From Paraburkholderia lycopersici (GTDB taxonomy: Bacteria; Pseudomonadota; Gammaproteobacteria; Burkholderiales; Burkholderiaceae): a stretch of 52,481 bases of DNA. Under the pieces are notes generated by a model. It was not told the DNA's origin, did no database searches, and saw only the letters and a program-made list of their open reading frames with translations. Of this stretch, positions 44,003-52,470 are shown in pieces. Location: NCBI RefSeq assembly GCF_900096975.1, contig NZ_FMYQ01000041.1, forward strand, positions 1 through 52,481, read 5' to 3'. The position numbers were made by a program, and so were the translations under genes. The number at the start of each line of letters is the position of its first letter. Position 1 is the stretch's first letter.

Positions 44003-44146
44003 CTAGTCCTGACGCCGCTTGTCGCGCGAGGCTTGTTTCTTCCTGCCCGACGCGGTCCACACAACGATGAAAACCAGCAGGAACAGCGCAAGGAGCGCTT
44101 CCAGACCAAACATGAGCATCGGGTATTCGTCGAGCAGTTCTGACAT
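44003..44146 (-). CDS. 47-residue single-pass membrane protein, unknown
   Basis: ATG 44146 follows GGATG at a suitable spacing and gives MSELLDEYPMLMFGLEALLA, one strong hydrophobic helix (about 11-30) and a very basic tail (GRKKQASRDKRRQD), an inside-positive topology. An earlier in-frame ATG (44158) or 44230 could extend it. It lies between apaG and mltA, divergent from mltA with a short spacer. Function unknown; the pattern is that of a genuine small membrane protein rather than chance. Confidence 0.5.
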   Translation of the reverse strand: MSELLDEYPMLMFGLEALLALFLLVFIVVWTASGRKKQASRDKRRQD

Positions 44147-44216
44147 GGCGGCATCCATCGAGAGCCAATATTGTAGGCGCGATTGTGGCGTCGATTCCGC
44201 TGCCGATTCTCCGGTG

Positions 44217-45368
44217 ATGCCGGGATTCACAAAGGCGCGATATCGCGCGGGCTCGACACTTCGGCGCGCGGGCGGCTGGCTGGTCGCCGTTTCGCTGGCG
44301 ACTTTGCTTGCCGCATGCGGCGGCCCGAGCTATGTGCGCAACGCGCCGCCCAAGGGCGCGCCCACGCTGCCCTCTCAGCTTGCCGCGCAGCGCCTCACGC
44401 CGGTTGCCTGGCAGCAGGTGCCGGGCTGGCAGGACGACTCGCTGATCGGCGTGACGTCGGCGCTGCGCGCGAACTGCACGCGCCTTGCGCGCGATCCGCG
44501 CTGGCAGCGCGCCTGCTCGGCCGCCACACAGCTCGACGACCTCGACGCTTCCAGCGCCCGCGCATTCTTCGAAACGTATTTCACGCCCTATCAGTTCGCC
44601 AACAACGACGGTACGGTCGACGGCCTCGTGACCGGCTATTACGAGCCGTTGCTGCACGGTTCGCGTACGCGTCACGGTATCTATCAGACGGCGCTCTATC
44701 GTTGGCCGTCCGGCTATCGCGCGGGCGCCGCGCTGCCTCCGCGCGCGCAGCTCGAGCGCTCGGGCGTGCTCAACGGCAACGAGCTCGTCTGGGTCGACGA
44801 TCCGATCGAAGCGTTCTTCCTGCAGGTGCAAGGCTCGGGGCGCATCGTGATGGAAGACGGCAGCGTGATGCGCGTGGGCTTTGGCGGCACCAACAACCAG
44901 CCGTACAAATCGATCGGGCGCTGGCTTCTCGACCGCGGTGAGCTCACGCCCGCGCAGGCGACCATGCAGGGCATCAAGGCCTGGGCGCGCGCGAACCCGA
45001 CACGCGTCGATGCGCTCCTCGACACCAATCCGCGTTTCGTGTTCTTCCGCGAGATGGCGTCGAACGAGGGCGACTCGCAAGGCGGATCAGATGGCCCGAT
45101 CGGGGCGCTTGGCGTGCCGCTCACGCCGGAGCGCTCGATTGCCGTCGATCCAGCGTCGATCCCGCTCGGCACGCCGGTGTTTCTCCAGACCACGCGGCCG
45201 CTCACGAACATGCCGCTCAACCGGCTCGTGTTCGCGCAGGACACGGGCACGGCGATCAAGGGCGGCGTGCGCGCCGACTATTTCTGGGGCTTGGGCGACG
45301 ACGCCGGCGATCTGGCCGGCAAGATGAAGCAGGGTGGCCGCATGTGGCTGCTGTTTCCGAACTCGTGA
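44217..45368 (+). CDS. mltA: Membrane-bound lytic murein transglycosylase A
   Basis: ATG 44217 gives 383 residues with a lipoprotein signal ending in LLAACGG (Cys at about 30). The MltA domain has DGLVTGYYEPLLHGSRTRHG (about 137-156), VWVDDPIEAFFLQVQGSGRI (about 190-209) and the C-terminal 3D domain with the acid Asp in FAQDTGTAIKGGVRADYFWG (about 340-359). It cleaves peptidoglycan glycan strands, forming 1,6-anhydromuramic acid, at the outer membrane's inner face. Followed by a terminator. Confidence 0.95.
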   Translation: MPGFTKARYRAGSTLRRAGGWLVAVSLATLLAACGGPSYVRNAPPKGAPTLPSQLAAQRLTPVAWQQVPGWQDDSLIGVTSALRANCTRLARDPRWQRACSAATQLDDLDASSARAFFETYFTPYQFANNDGTVDGLVTGYYEPLLHGSRTRHGIYQTALYRWPSGYRAGAALPPRAQLERSGVLNGNELVWVDDPIEAFFLQVQGSGRIVMEDGSVMRVGFGGTNNQPYKSIGRWLLDRGELTPAQATMQGIKAWARANPTRVDALLDTNPRFVFFREMASNEGDSQGGSDGPIGALGVPLTPERSIAVDPASIPLGTPVFLQTTRPLTNMPLNRLVFAQDTGTAIKGGVRADYFWGLGDDAGDLAGKMKQGGRMWLLFPNS

Positions 45369-45396
45369 AGGGGCGCTTGGCCATGCACGTGAAGTG

Positions 45397-45421
45397 AAAA
45401 AGCCGGCGGCGCCGGCTTTTT
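45397..45421. terminator. Bidirectional terminator between mltA and paaK
   Basis: AAAAAGCCGGC and GCCGGCTTTTT form a perfect 11-bp stem with loop GGC; A and T runs at the ends suit both converging transcripts. Confidence 0.92.
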
Positions 45422-45455
45422 CTTTGCTTCGCGCGGCGTTGTCCGCCGCGTGCCG

Positions 45456-46754
45456 TTACTTCGGCCGCTTGTCGATTACACGCTTGGCCTTGCCGACCGA
45501 GCGCTCGATGCCGTTCACGTCAAGCACGTTGACCTGCGCCGTCACGCCGATAAGCGCCTTGATGTCATAAGCGAGCGCGTCGCGCGCTGCGTCGAGCGCG
45601 CCGTAGTCGGGTGCGGCTTCGGGACACGGCTCGCAGTTGAGCGTCATTACGTCCATTGGACCTTCCTTGGTCAGGATGATCTGGTAGTGCGGAGCGAGCG
45701 CGGGCTGCTTGAGCAGCAGTTCCTCGATCTGCGTGGGGAACACGTTCACGCCGCGAATAATCAGCATGTCGTCCGAGCGGCCCGTGATTTTCTCCATGCG
45801 GCGCATGGTGCGCGCCGTACCCGGCAAGAGACGCGTGAGGTCGCGCGTGCGGTAACGGATGATGGGCAGTGCTTCCTTCGTGAGCGAGGTGAAGACGAGT
45901 TCGCCAAATTCGCCGTCGGGCAGGACTTCGCCGGTTTCCGGGTCGATGATCTCGGGATAGAAGTGGTCTTCCCAGATCGTCGGGCCGTCTTTCGTTTCCG
46001 CGCATTCCGAGGCCACGCCCGGGCCCATCACTTCCGAAAGGCCGTAGATGTCGACCGCCGTGATGCCCATGCGGTTCTCGATGGCTGTGCGCATGTCGTT
46101 GGTCCAGGGCTCCGCGCCGAAGATGCCGATGCGCAGCGAGCAGGTAGCCGGGTCGATGCCCTGGCGCTCCATTTCGTCGGCGATCGCGAGCATGTAGCTC
46201 GGCGTGACCATGATGATGTCGGGGCGGAAGTCCTGGATCAGCTGCACCTGCTTTTCGGTCTGGCCGCCGCCGAACGGAATGACTGTGAGGCCCGCGCGCT
46301 CCGCGCCATAGTGGGCGCCGAGGCCGCCCGTGAATAGGCCATAGCCGTAGCTCACGTGCACCTTGTCGCCGCGGCGTGCGCCCGCCGCGCGCACCGAACG
46401 CGCGACGAGGTTGGCCCAGGTGTCGATGTCGCGCGCCGTGTAGGCGACCACGGTCGGCTTGCCGGTCGTGCCCGACGAGGCATGGATGCGCGAAATCCGC
46501 TCCTGCGGCACGGCGAACATGCCGAACGGATAGTTGTCGCGCAGATCCTTCTTCGTGGTGAACGGAAAGCGCGCGAGATCGGCAAGCGACTGCACTTCGG
46601 ACGGATGCACGCCCGCTTCGTCGAACTTGCGGCGATAGACCGGCGAGCTTTCGTAGGCGTGGTTCAGCGACCATTTCAGGCGCTCGAGTTGCAGCGCGGC
46701 AAGCTCGTCGCGGCTCGCCGTTTCAATGGGTTCGAGCGGCAGCGTGGTAGTCAT
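45456..46754 (-). CDS. paaK: Phenylacetate-CoA ligase
   Basis: The 432-residue adenylate-forming enzyme has the ATP-binding SSGTTGKP (93-100), then VDIYGLSEVMGPGVASEC (about 236-253) and the GRSDDMLIIRGVNVFPTQIE hinge region (about 327-346) typical of PaaK. It activates phenylacetate to phenylacetyl-CoA, the entry step of the aerobic pathway. AGGAGA precedes the ATG. It is the last gene of the leftward paa series, 66 bases after paaI. Confidence 0.97.
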   Translation of the reverse strand: MTTTLPLEPIETASRDELAALQLERLKWSLNHAYESSPVYRRKFDEAGVHPSEVQSLADLARFPFTTKKDLRDNYPFGMFAVPQERISRIHASSGTTGKPTVVAYTARDIDTWANLVARSVRAAGARRGDKVHVSYGYGLFTGGLGAHYGAERAGLTVIPFGGGQTEKQVQLIQDFRPDIIMVTPSYMLAIADEMERQGIDPATCSLRIGIFGAEPWTNDMRTAIENRMGITAVDIYGLSEVMGPGVASECAETKDGPTIWEDHFYPEIIDPETGEVLPDGEFGELVFTSLTKEALPIIRYRTRDLTRLLPGTARTMRRMEKITGRSDDMLIIRGVNVFPTQIEELLLKQPALAPHYQIILTKEGPMDVMTLNCEPCPEAAPDYGALDAARDALAYDIKALIGVTAQVNVLDVNGIERSVGKAKRVIDKRPK

Positions 46755-46820
46755 GGGTGTCTCCTGGACCTTAAGAACTTTACTCGTGACGCGTGGGGAA
46801 TCGAGCAGGGGAAACCCGGT

Positions 46821-47291
46821 TCACGTTGCGACTGGAACGACATTGCCGCGGATCTGTGCGGACTTGCCTCGGAAAAGCGCGACGGTTTCGCCCGCCCGGT
46901 TCGTGACGCGGATGTCGTAGACACCGCTGCGCCCCGACAGCACCTGTTCGACGGCTTCGGCGGTCAACACCTCGTCGCGCAGGACCGGGCGCAGGAACTC
47001 GATCGAGCAGCCGGCCGCTACGGTGCTGACGTTGTACGAATTGCACGCGAAAGCGAAGGCCGAATCCGCTAGCGAGAAAATCATGCCGCCGTGGCAGGTC
47101 TGGTGGCCGTTGAGGAACTCGGGGCGCACGGCCATTCTGAGGCGCGCGTAACCGGCGCGGACTTCGAGCAGTTCCATGCCGAGCGCCCGGGTGCAGCCGT
47201 CGGCTTCGTACATGGCTTGCGCTGCCGCGCGGGCGAGTTCGTCGGGCGACATGTCGGCCTCCTGCTTGCGTTGCGAGACTGGTGCGGACAT
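46821..47291 (-). CDS. paaI: Hydroxyphenylacetyl-CoA thioesterase
   Basis: ATG 47291 immediately follows the paaG stop (one-base gap) and has a GAGGG site; a second ATG at about 47252 is an alternative. The 156-residue hot-dog-fold protein contains NGHQTCHGGMIFSLADSAFA (about 61-80), with the catalytic Asp, and VAAGCSIEFLRPV. PaaI releases CoA from stalled or ring-hydroxylated phenylacetyl-CoA intermediates, preventing CoA depletion. Confidence 0.95.
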   Translation of the reverse strand: MSAPVSQRKQEADMSPDELARAAAQAMYEADGCTRALGMELLEVRAGYARLRMAVRPEFLNGHQTCHGGMIFSLADSAFAFACNSYNVSTVAAGCSIEFLRPVLRDEVLTAEAVEQVLSGRSGVYDIRVTNRAGETVALFRGKSAQIRGNVVPVAT

Positions 47292-47292
47292 C

Positions 47293-48084
47293 TCAGCGGC
47301 CCTCGAAGTGCGGTGCGCGTTTTTCGATGAACGCCTGGACGCCCTCGGCGTAGTCGTGCGAAGCGCCCAGCTCGCGCTGCAGATCGCGCTCGAGGTCGAG
47401 TTGCTGGTCGAGCGTGTTCGTGGCCGAGGCGCGCAGCGCTTCACGCGTCGCAACGATCGCGCGCGTGGGCTGCTGTGCGAGACGCGCGGCGAGCGCGCCG
47501 GCCGTTTGCGCGAGGTCCGCGTCGTCGGTCACCTGCCAGACGAGGCCCCAGCTTTCCGCTTTTTCCGCGCTGAGCTTGTCGCCGGTCATGGCGAGACCGA
47601 GCGCGCGCGCCATGCCCACGCGCTTGGGCAGAAACCAGGTGCCGCCGGAATCGGGCACGAGACCGATTTTCACGAACGCCTGGATGAAGCTCGCGGAGCG
47701 TGCAGCGATCACGAGGTCGCAGGCGAAGGCGAGATTCGCGCCAGCGCCGGCCGCGGTGCCGTTGACGGCCGCGATCACGGGCATCGGCAGCGCCTGCAGG
47801 CGCTTGATCAGCGGATTGAAATGCGCTTCGATGAGCGCGCCGAGATCGGTCATCGCACCCGGCGTGAAGTCGAGATCGGCGAGATCCTGGCCTGCGCAGA
47901 AGCCGCGTCCCGCGCCGGTCAGCACCAGCGCGCGCGCGCCGGCAGCGGCGACTTCCTCGAGTGCCGCAGCGAGTTCGCGATGCATGGCGCGCGTGAAGCT
48001 GTTGAGCTTGTCGGGCCGGTTGAGCGTGATCGTGGCCACGTGGGTAGATGCGTCGATTTCGACGCGGATCGCATCGTAAGGCAT
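47293..48084 (-). CDS. paaG: 1,2-epoxyphenylacetyl-CoA isomerase
   Basis: The 263-residue crotonase-fold protein has the oxyanion-hole segments GAGRGFCAGQDL (57-68) and GTAAGAGANLAFACDLVIAA (109-128), where the hydratase Glu is replaced, and the single catalytic acid Asp145 in GLVPDSGGTW. That pattern marks PaaG isomerase over hydratases. It opens the ring-1,2-epoxide to the oxepin-CoA and moves double bonds later. It is 168 bases after pcaF and directly before paaI. Confidence 0.95.
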   Translation of the reverse strand: MPYDAIRVEIDASTHVATITLNRPDKLNSFTRAMHRELAAALEEVAAAGARALVLTGAGRGFCAGQDLADLDFTPGAMTDLGALIEAHFNPLIKRLQALPMPVIAAVNGTAAGAGANLAFACDLVIAARSASFIQAFVKIGLVPDSGGTWFLPKRVGMARALGLAMTGDKLSAEKAESWGLVWQVTDDADLAQTAGALAARLAQQPTRAIVATREALRASATNTLDQQLDLERDLQRELGASHDYAEGVQAFIEKRAPHFEGR

Positions 48085-48252
48085 CGGTTGTCTCCTTGAT
48101 TGGCCGCCCCTGGGGTGTCGGCCCGAGTTAGCGCTTTAGCCCTGCCCGGGGCCCGTAGCGCCCGTGCGGCCCATGCAAAGCTGGCTTCCGCCTGGGACCG
48201 CCGCGCGCTTACGCTTCTTGGCACGGCAGCTCGATACTGCGTGCGCTGTGTG

Positions 48253-49461
48253 TTACGCCTCGATGCGTTCGATCGCCAGCGCAATGCCCTGGCCAACACC
48301 GATGCACATCGTGCAAAGCGCGTAGCGTCCTTTCGTGCGTTCCAGTTGATAAAGTGCCGTTGTGACGAGACGTGCGCCCGATGCGCCAAGCGGGTGACCC
48401 AGCGCAATCGCGCCGCCGTTCGGATTCACGCGTGGATCGTCGTCGGCGATGCCGAGCGTGCGCAGCACGGCGAGACCTTGCGACGCGAACGCTTCGTTCA
48501 GTTCGATCACGTCGAACTGGTCCAGCGTCATGCCGAGCTGCTTGAGCAGCTTTTGCGTGGCGGGCGCGGGGCCGATGCCCATGATGCGCGGCGCGACGCC
48601 GGCCGTAGCCATGCCGAGCACGCGCGCGCGGCGGCGCAGTCCATACTGGTTCGCCGCTTCCTCGTTGGCGAGCAGCAGGGCGCAGGCGCCGTCGTTGACG
48701 CCCGAGGCATTGCCGGCCGTGACGGTGCCGTCCGGCTTCACGACGCCCTTGAGCTTGCCGAGTGCTTCGAGCGTGGTTTCGCGCAGGTGTTCGTCGAGCG
48801 CCACGCGTAACGGGTCCCCCTTCTTTTGCGCAATCTCGACGGCGACGATTTCCTGCCCGAGCGTGCCGTCCTTCTGGGCGCGCGCCGCCTTCTGCTGGCT
48901 GCGCAGCGCGAACGCGTCCTGATCTGCGCGATTGATATCGAATTCGACCGCGACGTTTTCCGCCGTCTCGGGCATCGAATCGACACCGTACTGCTGCTTC
49001 ATCAGCTTGTTGACGAAACGCCAGCCGATCGTCGTATCGTAAATGTTCGCTTCGCGCGAAAAGGCAGATGCGGCCTTGCCCATTACGAACGGCGCGCGCG
49101 TCATGCTCTCCACGCCGCCCGCGATCATGAGGCGCGCTTCGCCCGCCTTGATCGCGCGCGCCGCGCTGCCGACAGCGTCGAGGCCGGAGCCGCACAGACG
49201 GTTGAGCGTGCCGCCCGGCGCGTCAGTGGGCAGGCCCGCGAGCAGCGCCGCCATGCGCGCGACGTTGCGGTTGTCTTCGCCGGCCTGGTTGGCGCAGCCG
49301 TAGAGCACGTCGTCGAGCGCGCGCCAGTCCACGCCGGGATTGCGCTCGATGAGTGCGCGGATCGGCACTGCGGCGAGGTCGTCGGCGCGGACGTCCTTGA
49401 GGGCGCCGCCATAGCGGCCGAACGGGGTGCGAATCGCGTCGCAGATATAGGCTTCGGTCAT
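48253..49461 (-). CDS. pcaF: 3-oxoadipyl-CoA thiolase
   Basis: ATG 49461 gives 402 residues starting MTEAYICDAIRTPFGRYGGA. The thiolase nucleophile Cys90 (LNRLCGSGLDAV), the GHPLGASGAR histidine and the CTMCIGVGQG cysteine are intact. It thiolytically cleaves 3-oxoadipyl-CoA to acetyl-CoA and succinyl-CoA, the final step of phenylacetate and beta-ketoadipate degradation (PaaJ role). The cluster context supports paaJ function; sequence resembles PcaF equally. Confidence 0.93.
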   Translation of the reverse strand: MTEAYICDAIRTPFGRYGGALKDVRADDLAAVPIRALIERNPGVDWRALDDVLYGCANQAGEDNRNVARMAALLAGLPTDAPGGTLNRLCGSGLDAVGSAARAIKAGEARLMIAGGVESMTRAPFVMGKAASAFSREANIYDTTIGWRFVNKLMKQQYGVDSMPETAENVAVEFDINRADQDAFALRSQQKAARAQKDGTLGQEIVAVEIAQKKGDPLRVALDEHLRETTLEALGKLKGVVKPDGTVTAGNASGVNDGACALLLANEEAANQYGLRRRARVLGMATAGVAPRIMGIGPAPATQKLLKQLGMTLDQFDVIELNEAFASQGLAVLRTLGIADDDPRVNPNGGAIALGHPLGASGARLVTTALYQLERTKGRYALCTMCIGVGQGIALAIERIEA

Positions 49462-49558
49462 CTCGGGTTCCTGGGGCGCGAGCACGAGAATGCACTCACG
49501 CCTTGCATGCTAGAGGGATGGACATGCGGCCGCACTTCGGCCGAACGGCATAGGCCGT

Positions 49559-51259
49559 TTAGCCGGCTACCGCGGGAGCCGCTTTCGGTTCAACATGAAC
49601 GCGGCTTTGAACCACGCGGAAGCGGTTCGCCACGAAGGCGGCGTCGGCGAGCGCGGCGTTCGCCGCAGGGTTCGCGCCCGTGCCGTGGAAGTCGGAGAAT
49701 GCGGCCGACTGGTTCACGAACACGCCGCCAGTCAGGTTGATCGAGAGCGCTACGCCGCCGGTGATGGCGGCTTCGTGTGCGGCGTCGATCACGCTGTCGT
49801 CGGTGCTGTAGACGGAAAGCGTAAGCGCGCCGTGGTCGCGTGCGGTTTCGCCTGCCAGCTTGAGCGATTGCGCGGTCGAATCCGTCGCGATCACGAACGA
49901 GATCGGGCCGAACCATTCGCGCGTGAACTGTGCGGCGTCTCGGGTCGCATCGAGCGAGAGCACGAGCGGCGTGCGCACGCGCGCACTGGCGAACTGTGGA
50001 TGTTCCAGTGCCTGGCTGTCGGCGAGCACGGTGCCGAGCTTGCGGGCTTCGTCGATGCGAGCCGTCACGCCTTCGTTCTGGATCGCGCCGAGCACCTCGA
50101 CGGCGCGCGCCGGATCGGCCACGAATTTCTGCACGGCGCCGGCAATTGCCTGCGCGACGGCCTCGAAGCTCACGTGGCCTTCGGCGGTATGGATGCCGTC
50201 GCGCGGCACATAGATGTTTTGTGGGGCCGTGCACATTTGGCCCGAGTAGAGCGACAGCGAGAAGGCGATGTTGCGCGCGGCGGCCTTCAGGTCGTCCACG
50301 GAATCGATCACGATCTGGTTCACGCCGGCTTTCTCGGTGTAGACCTGCGCCTGGTGCGCATTGCGCTCGAGCCAGTCGCCGTTTTGCGTGCTACCCGTGA
50401 AGTCGATCAGTTTGATTTCGGGGCGCAGCGCCAGCTGCTGGACAAGCGCGCCGTCGTTGGGGGCGGTGGCCAGCAGGGTCACGACGTTCGGATCGAAGCC
50501 GGCTTCGCGCAGCACGTCGCGGGCGATGCGCACGGTGATCGCGAGCGGCAGGATCGCGCCGGGGTGCGGCTTGACGATCACGGTGTTGCCGGTCGCGAGA
50601 TCGGCGAACAGGCCCGGGTAGCCGTTCCAGGTCGGGAACGTGCAGCAGCCGAGCACGAGACCGGTGCCGCGCGGCACGATGGTGAAGTGCTTGCGCATCG
50701 CGAGCGGTGGGTTCTTGCCCTGCGGCTTTTCCCAGTGCGCGTCGGCGGGAATGCGGCGCAACTGGTCGTAGGCGTAAGCGACGGCTTCGAGCGCGCGGTC
50801 CTGAGCGTGCGGGCCGCCGGCCTGGAACGCCATCATGAATGCCTGGCCGGTCGTGTGCATCACGCTAAAAGCGATCTCGAAGCTTGCGCGGTTCAGGCGC
50901 TCAAGGATCTCGAGGCTCACGCCTGCCCATGCCTGTGGGCCGGCGGCGCGCCAGTCGCGCTGGGCTTTCTGCGCGGCTTCGATCAACTGGTCCGGCGTTG
51001 ACTTCGGGTAGCGCGCGCCGAGCGCGAAGCCGAACGGCGAGGTCTCGCTGCCAACGGTTTCGCCGGTAGACGGCTGGTCGAGTTCGAAAGGGCGATTCAA
51101 ATGCGCTTTGAATGCGGTTTCGCCGTCTGCGCCAGCGGTTTCCCCGTACACTTTGGGACTAGGCATTTCGGCGAACGGGCTCCAGTAGCCGCGGGTCTCG
51201 ATGGCGGCAAGCGCTTTTTGAAGCGCGCCCTCGTGTTTGGCGAACAACGGATTTGTCAT
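49559..51259 (-). CDS. paaN: PaaN, aldehyde-dehydrogenase-type phenylacetate degradation enzyme
   Basis: ATG 51259 gives 566 residues. It is an aldehyde dehydrogenase with nucleophile Cys343 (SGQMCTAPQN), general base Glu309 (TEKAGVN) and a nicotinamide-loop FTGST (287-291). It lacks the C-terminal MaoC-like hydratase domain of PaaZ, so the ring-opening hydrolysis must come from another protein; this enzyme should oxidise the resulting semialdehyde. First gene of the leftward paa series and divergent from an enoyl-CoA hydratase, with a TetR-type operator between. Confidence 0.93.
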   Translation of the reverse strand: MTNPLFAKHEGALQKALAAIETRGYWSPFAEMPSPKVYGETAGADGETAFKAHLNRPFELDQPSTGETVGSETSPFGFALGARYPKSTPDQLIEAAQKAQRDWRAAGPQAWAGVSLEILERLNRASFEIAFSVMHTTGQAFMMAFQAGGPHAQDRALEAVAYAYDQLRRIPADAHWEKPQGKNPPLAMRKHFTIVPRGTGLVLGCCTFPTWNGYPGLFADLATGNTVIVKPHPGAILPLAITVRIARDVLREAGFDPNVVTLLATAPNDGALVQQLALRPEIKLIDFTGSTQNGDWLERNAHQAQVYTEKAGVNQIVIDSVDDLKAAARNIAFSLSLYSGQMCTAPQNIYVPRDGIHTAEGHVSFEAVAQAIAGAVQKFVADPARAVEVLGAIQNEGVTARIDEARKLGTVLADSQALEHPQFASARVRTPLVLSLDATRDAAQFTREWFGPISFVIATDSTAQSLKLAGETARDHGALTLSVYSTDDSVIDAAHEAAITGGVALSINLTGGVFVNQSAAFSDFHGTGANPAANAALADAAFVANRFRVVQSRVHVEPKAAPAVAG

Positions 51260-51298
51260 GGCGCAACGTTGATAGAGAGGTTGGACAGGGCCCGTGCC

Positions 51299-51327
51299 AA
51301 TTAATTGACCGACCGGTTGGTTGGCAA
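51299..51327 (-). promoter_or_regulatory. Candidate paaN promoter overlapping the operator
   Basis: On the minus strand TTGCCA (51322-51327) and TTAATT (51299-51304) are 17 bases apart with the palindrome filling the spacer, the same design as the TetR-controlled promoter at 10239. The -10 match is weak. Confidence 0.4.
51308..51321. promoter_or_regulatory. Probable PaaR (TetR-type) operator
   Basis: ACCGACCGGTTGGT is a near-perfect palindrome (12 of 14 positions) in the paaN/hydratase divergent spacer. TetR-type PaaR repressors of betaproteobacteria bind similar ACCGACC-GGTCGGT-like sites and are released by phenylacetyl-CoA; the paaR gene is not in the window. Confidence 0.6.
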
Positions 51328-51398
51328 ATGTTAGCATTAGTCAAAGTTCCGCGTGAAAGATTTTTTTTGAGACGATTTTTTTGATCGAAGGAGGGGTT

Positions 51399-52175
51399 AT
51401 GGGGTACGAAAATCTGTTGGTCGAGACGCGCGGCAAAGTCGGTTTGATCACGCTGAACCGGCCGAAGGCGTTGAATGCGCTGAACGATGCGCTTATGGAC
51501 GAGCTGGGCGCTGCGCTCAAGGCATTCGACGCCGATGAAGGCGTGGGCGCGATTGTCATTACGGGTAGCGAAAAGGCGTTCGCCGCGGGCGCGGACATCG
51601 GCATGATGGCGAGCTATACCTTCATGGATGTGTACAAGGGCGACTACATCACGCGCAACTGGGAAACGATCCGCTCGATCCGCAAGCCGATCATTGCGGC
51701 TGTCGCGGGTTTCGCGTTGGGTGGCGGCTGTGAACTGGCCATGATGTGCGACATGATCTTCGCTGCGGATACGGCGAAGTTCGGCCAGCCCGAGATCAAG
51801 CTGGGTGTCATTCCGGGTGCGGGCGGTACGCAGCGTCTGCCGCGCGCAGTGTCGAAAGCGAAGGCCATGGATCTGTGCCTGACAGCGCGGATGATGGGCG
51901 CGGAAGAGGCCGAGCGGGCCGGGCTTGTGTCGCGCGTGATTCCAGCCGCCGATCTGCTGAACGAGACGCTTGCGGCGGCGGCGACCATCTGTGAGTTTTC
52001 CCTGCCCGCAGTGATGATGGCGAAGGAGTCGGTCAATCGCGCCTACGAGACCACACTCGCGGAAGGCGTGCACTTTGAGCGCCGCATGTTCCACTCACTT
52101 TTCGCGACGGAAGACCAGAAGGAGGGGATGGCGGCGTTCGTCGAGAAGCGCAAGGCGGCATTCAAGAATAAGTAA
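51399..52175 (+). CDS. paaF: Enoyl-CoA hydratase (phenylacetate pathway, PaaF-like)
   Basis: A strong AAGGAGGGG site precedes ATG 51399. The 258-residue crotonase-fold protein has GSEKAFAAGADI (56-67), GGGCELAMMCD with catalytic Glu112, and FGQPEIKLGVIPGAGGTQRL with the second catalytic Glu132, so it should hydrate 2-enoyl-CoA esters such as 2,3-dehydroadipyl-CoA. It is divergent from paaN and shares its operator, so assignment to phenylacetate breakdown is likely; a general short-chain hydratase is the alternative, hence the tentative symbol. Confidence 0.85.
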   Translation: MGYENLLVETRGKVGLITLNRPKALNALNDALMDELGAALKAFDADEGVGAIVITGSEKAFAAGADIGMMASYTFMDVYKGDYITRNWETIRSIRKPIIAAVAGFALGGGCELAMMCDMIFAADTAKFGQPEIKLGVIPGAGGTQRLPRAVSKAKAMDLCLTARMMGAEEAERAGLVSRVIPAADLLNETLAAAATICEFSLPAVMMAKESVNRAYETTLAEGVHFERRMFHSLFATEDQKEGMAAFVEKRKAAFKNK

Positions 52176-52355
52176 AAGCATGGGGGCGATCGACAGGAAT
52201 GTTGGTCGAGATTATTTCCGTCTCCCCCTTGCGGCGTGGCGGCCGGGGCGTTAAGATTCGCCCCCTTCGCTGTTCGATGTGATGGACGTCGGGCGAGTGA
52301 AGGCCGCCGCGGAAACCGGCGGTCGCGGGATCAGCAGCCTTCAGGCGGTGACGCT
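52176..52355 (+). other. Spacer upstream of the rRNA operon
   Basis: About 180 bases after the hydratase gene contain no recognisable gene, terminator with a T-run, or repeat. It is part of the upstream region of the rRNA promoter and may hold activator sites, none identified. Confidence 0.5.
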
Positions 52356-52396
52356 AAAAAAAAGGGGTTGACGAAGCGAAAAAGATTCTTCATAAT
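52356..52396 (+). promoter_or_regulatory. rRNA operon promoter with A-tract UP element
   Basis: An eight-A tract at 52356-52363 (UP-element-like) lies just upstream of TTGACG (52368-52373), then a 17-base spacer and CATAAT (52391-52396). Strong sigma-70 promoter pointing off the right edge; identity comes from the boxA and leader that follow. Confidence 0.85.
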
Positions 52397-52406
52397 TTCG
52401 TTTCTC

Positions 52407-52422
52407 TGCTGCTGACGCAGCA
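52407..52422 (+). other. Hairpin in the rRNA leader
   Basis: TGCTGC and GCAGCA form a perfect 6-bp stem with loop TGAC, close to the predicted transcript start. It may act as the boxB-like stem that precedes boxA in antitermination regions. Confidence 0.55.
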
Positions 52423-52470
52423 ACGCAGAAAACGCCGGGCAGTGAGTGGTTGTACGGCGGGTTTCGCGAA

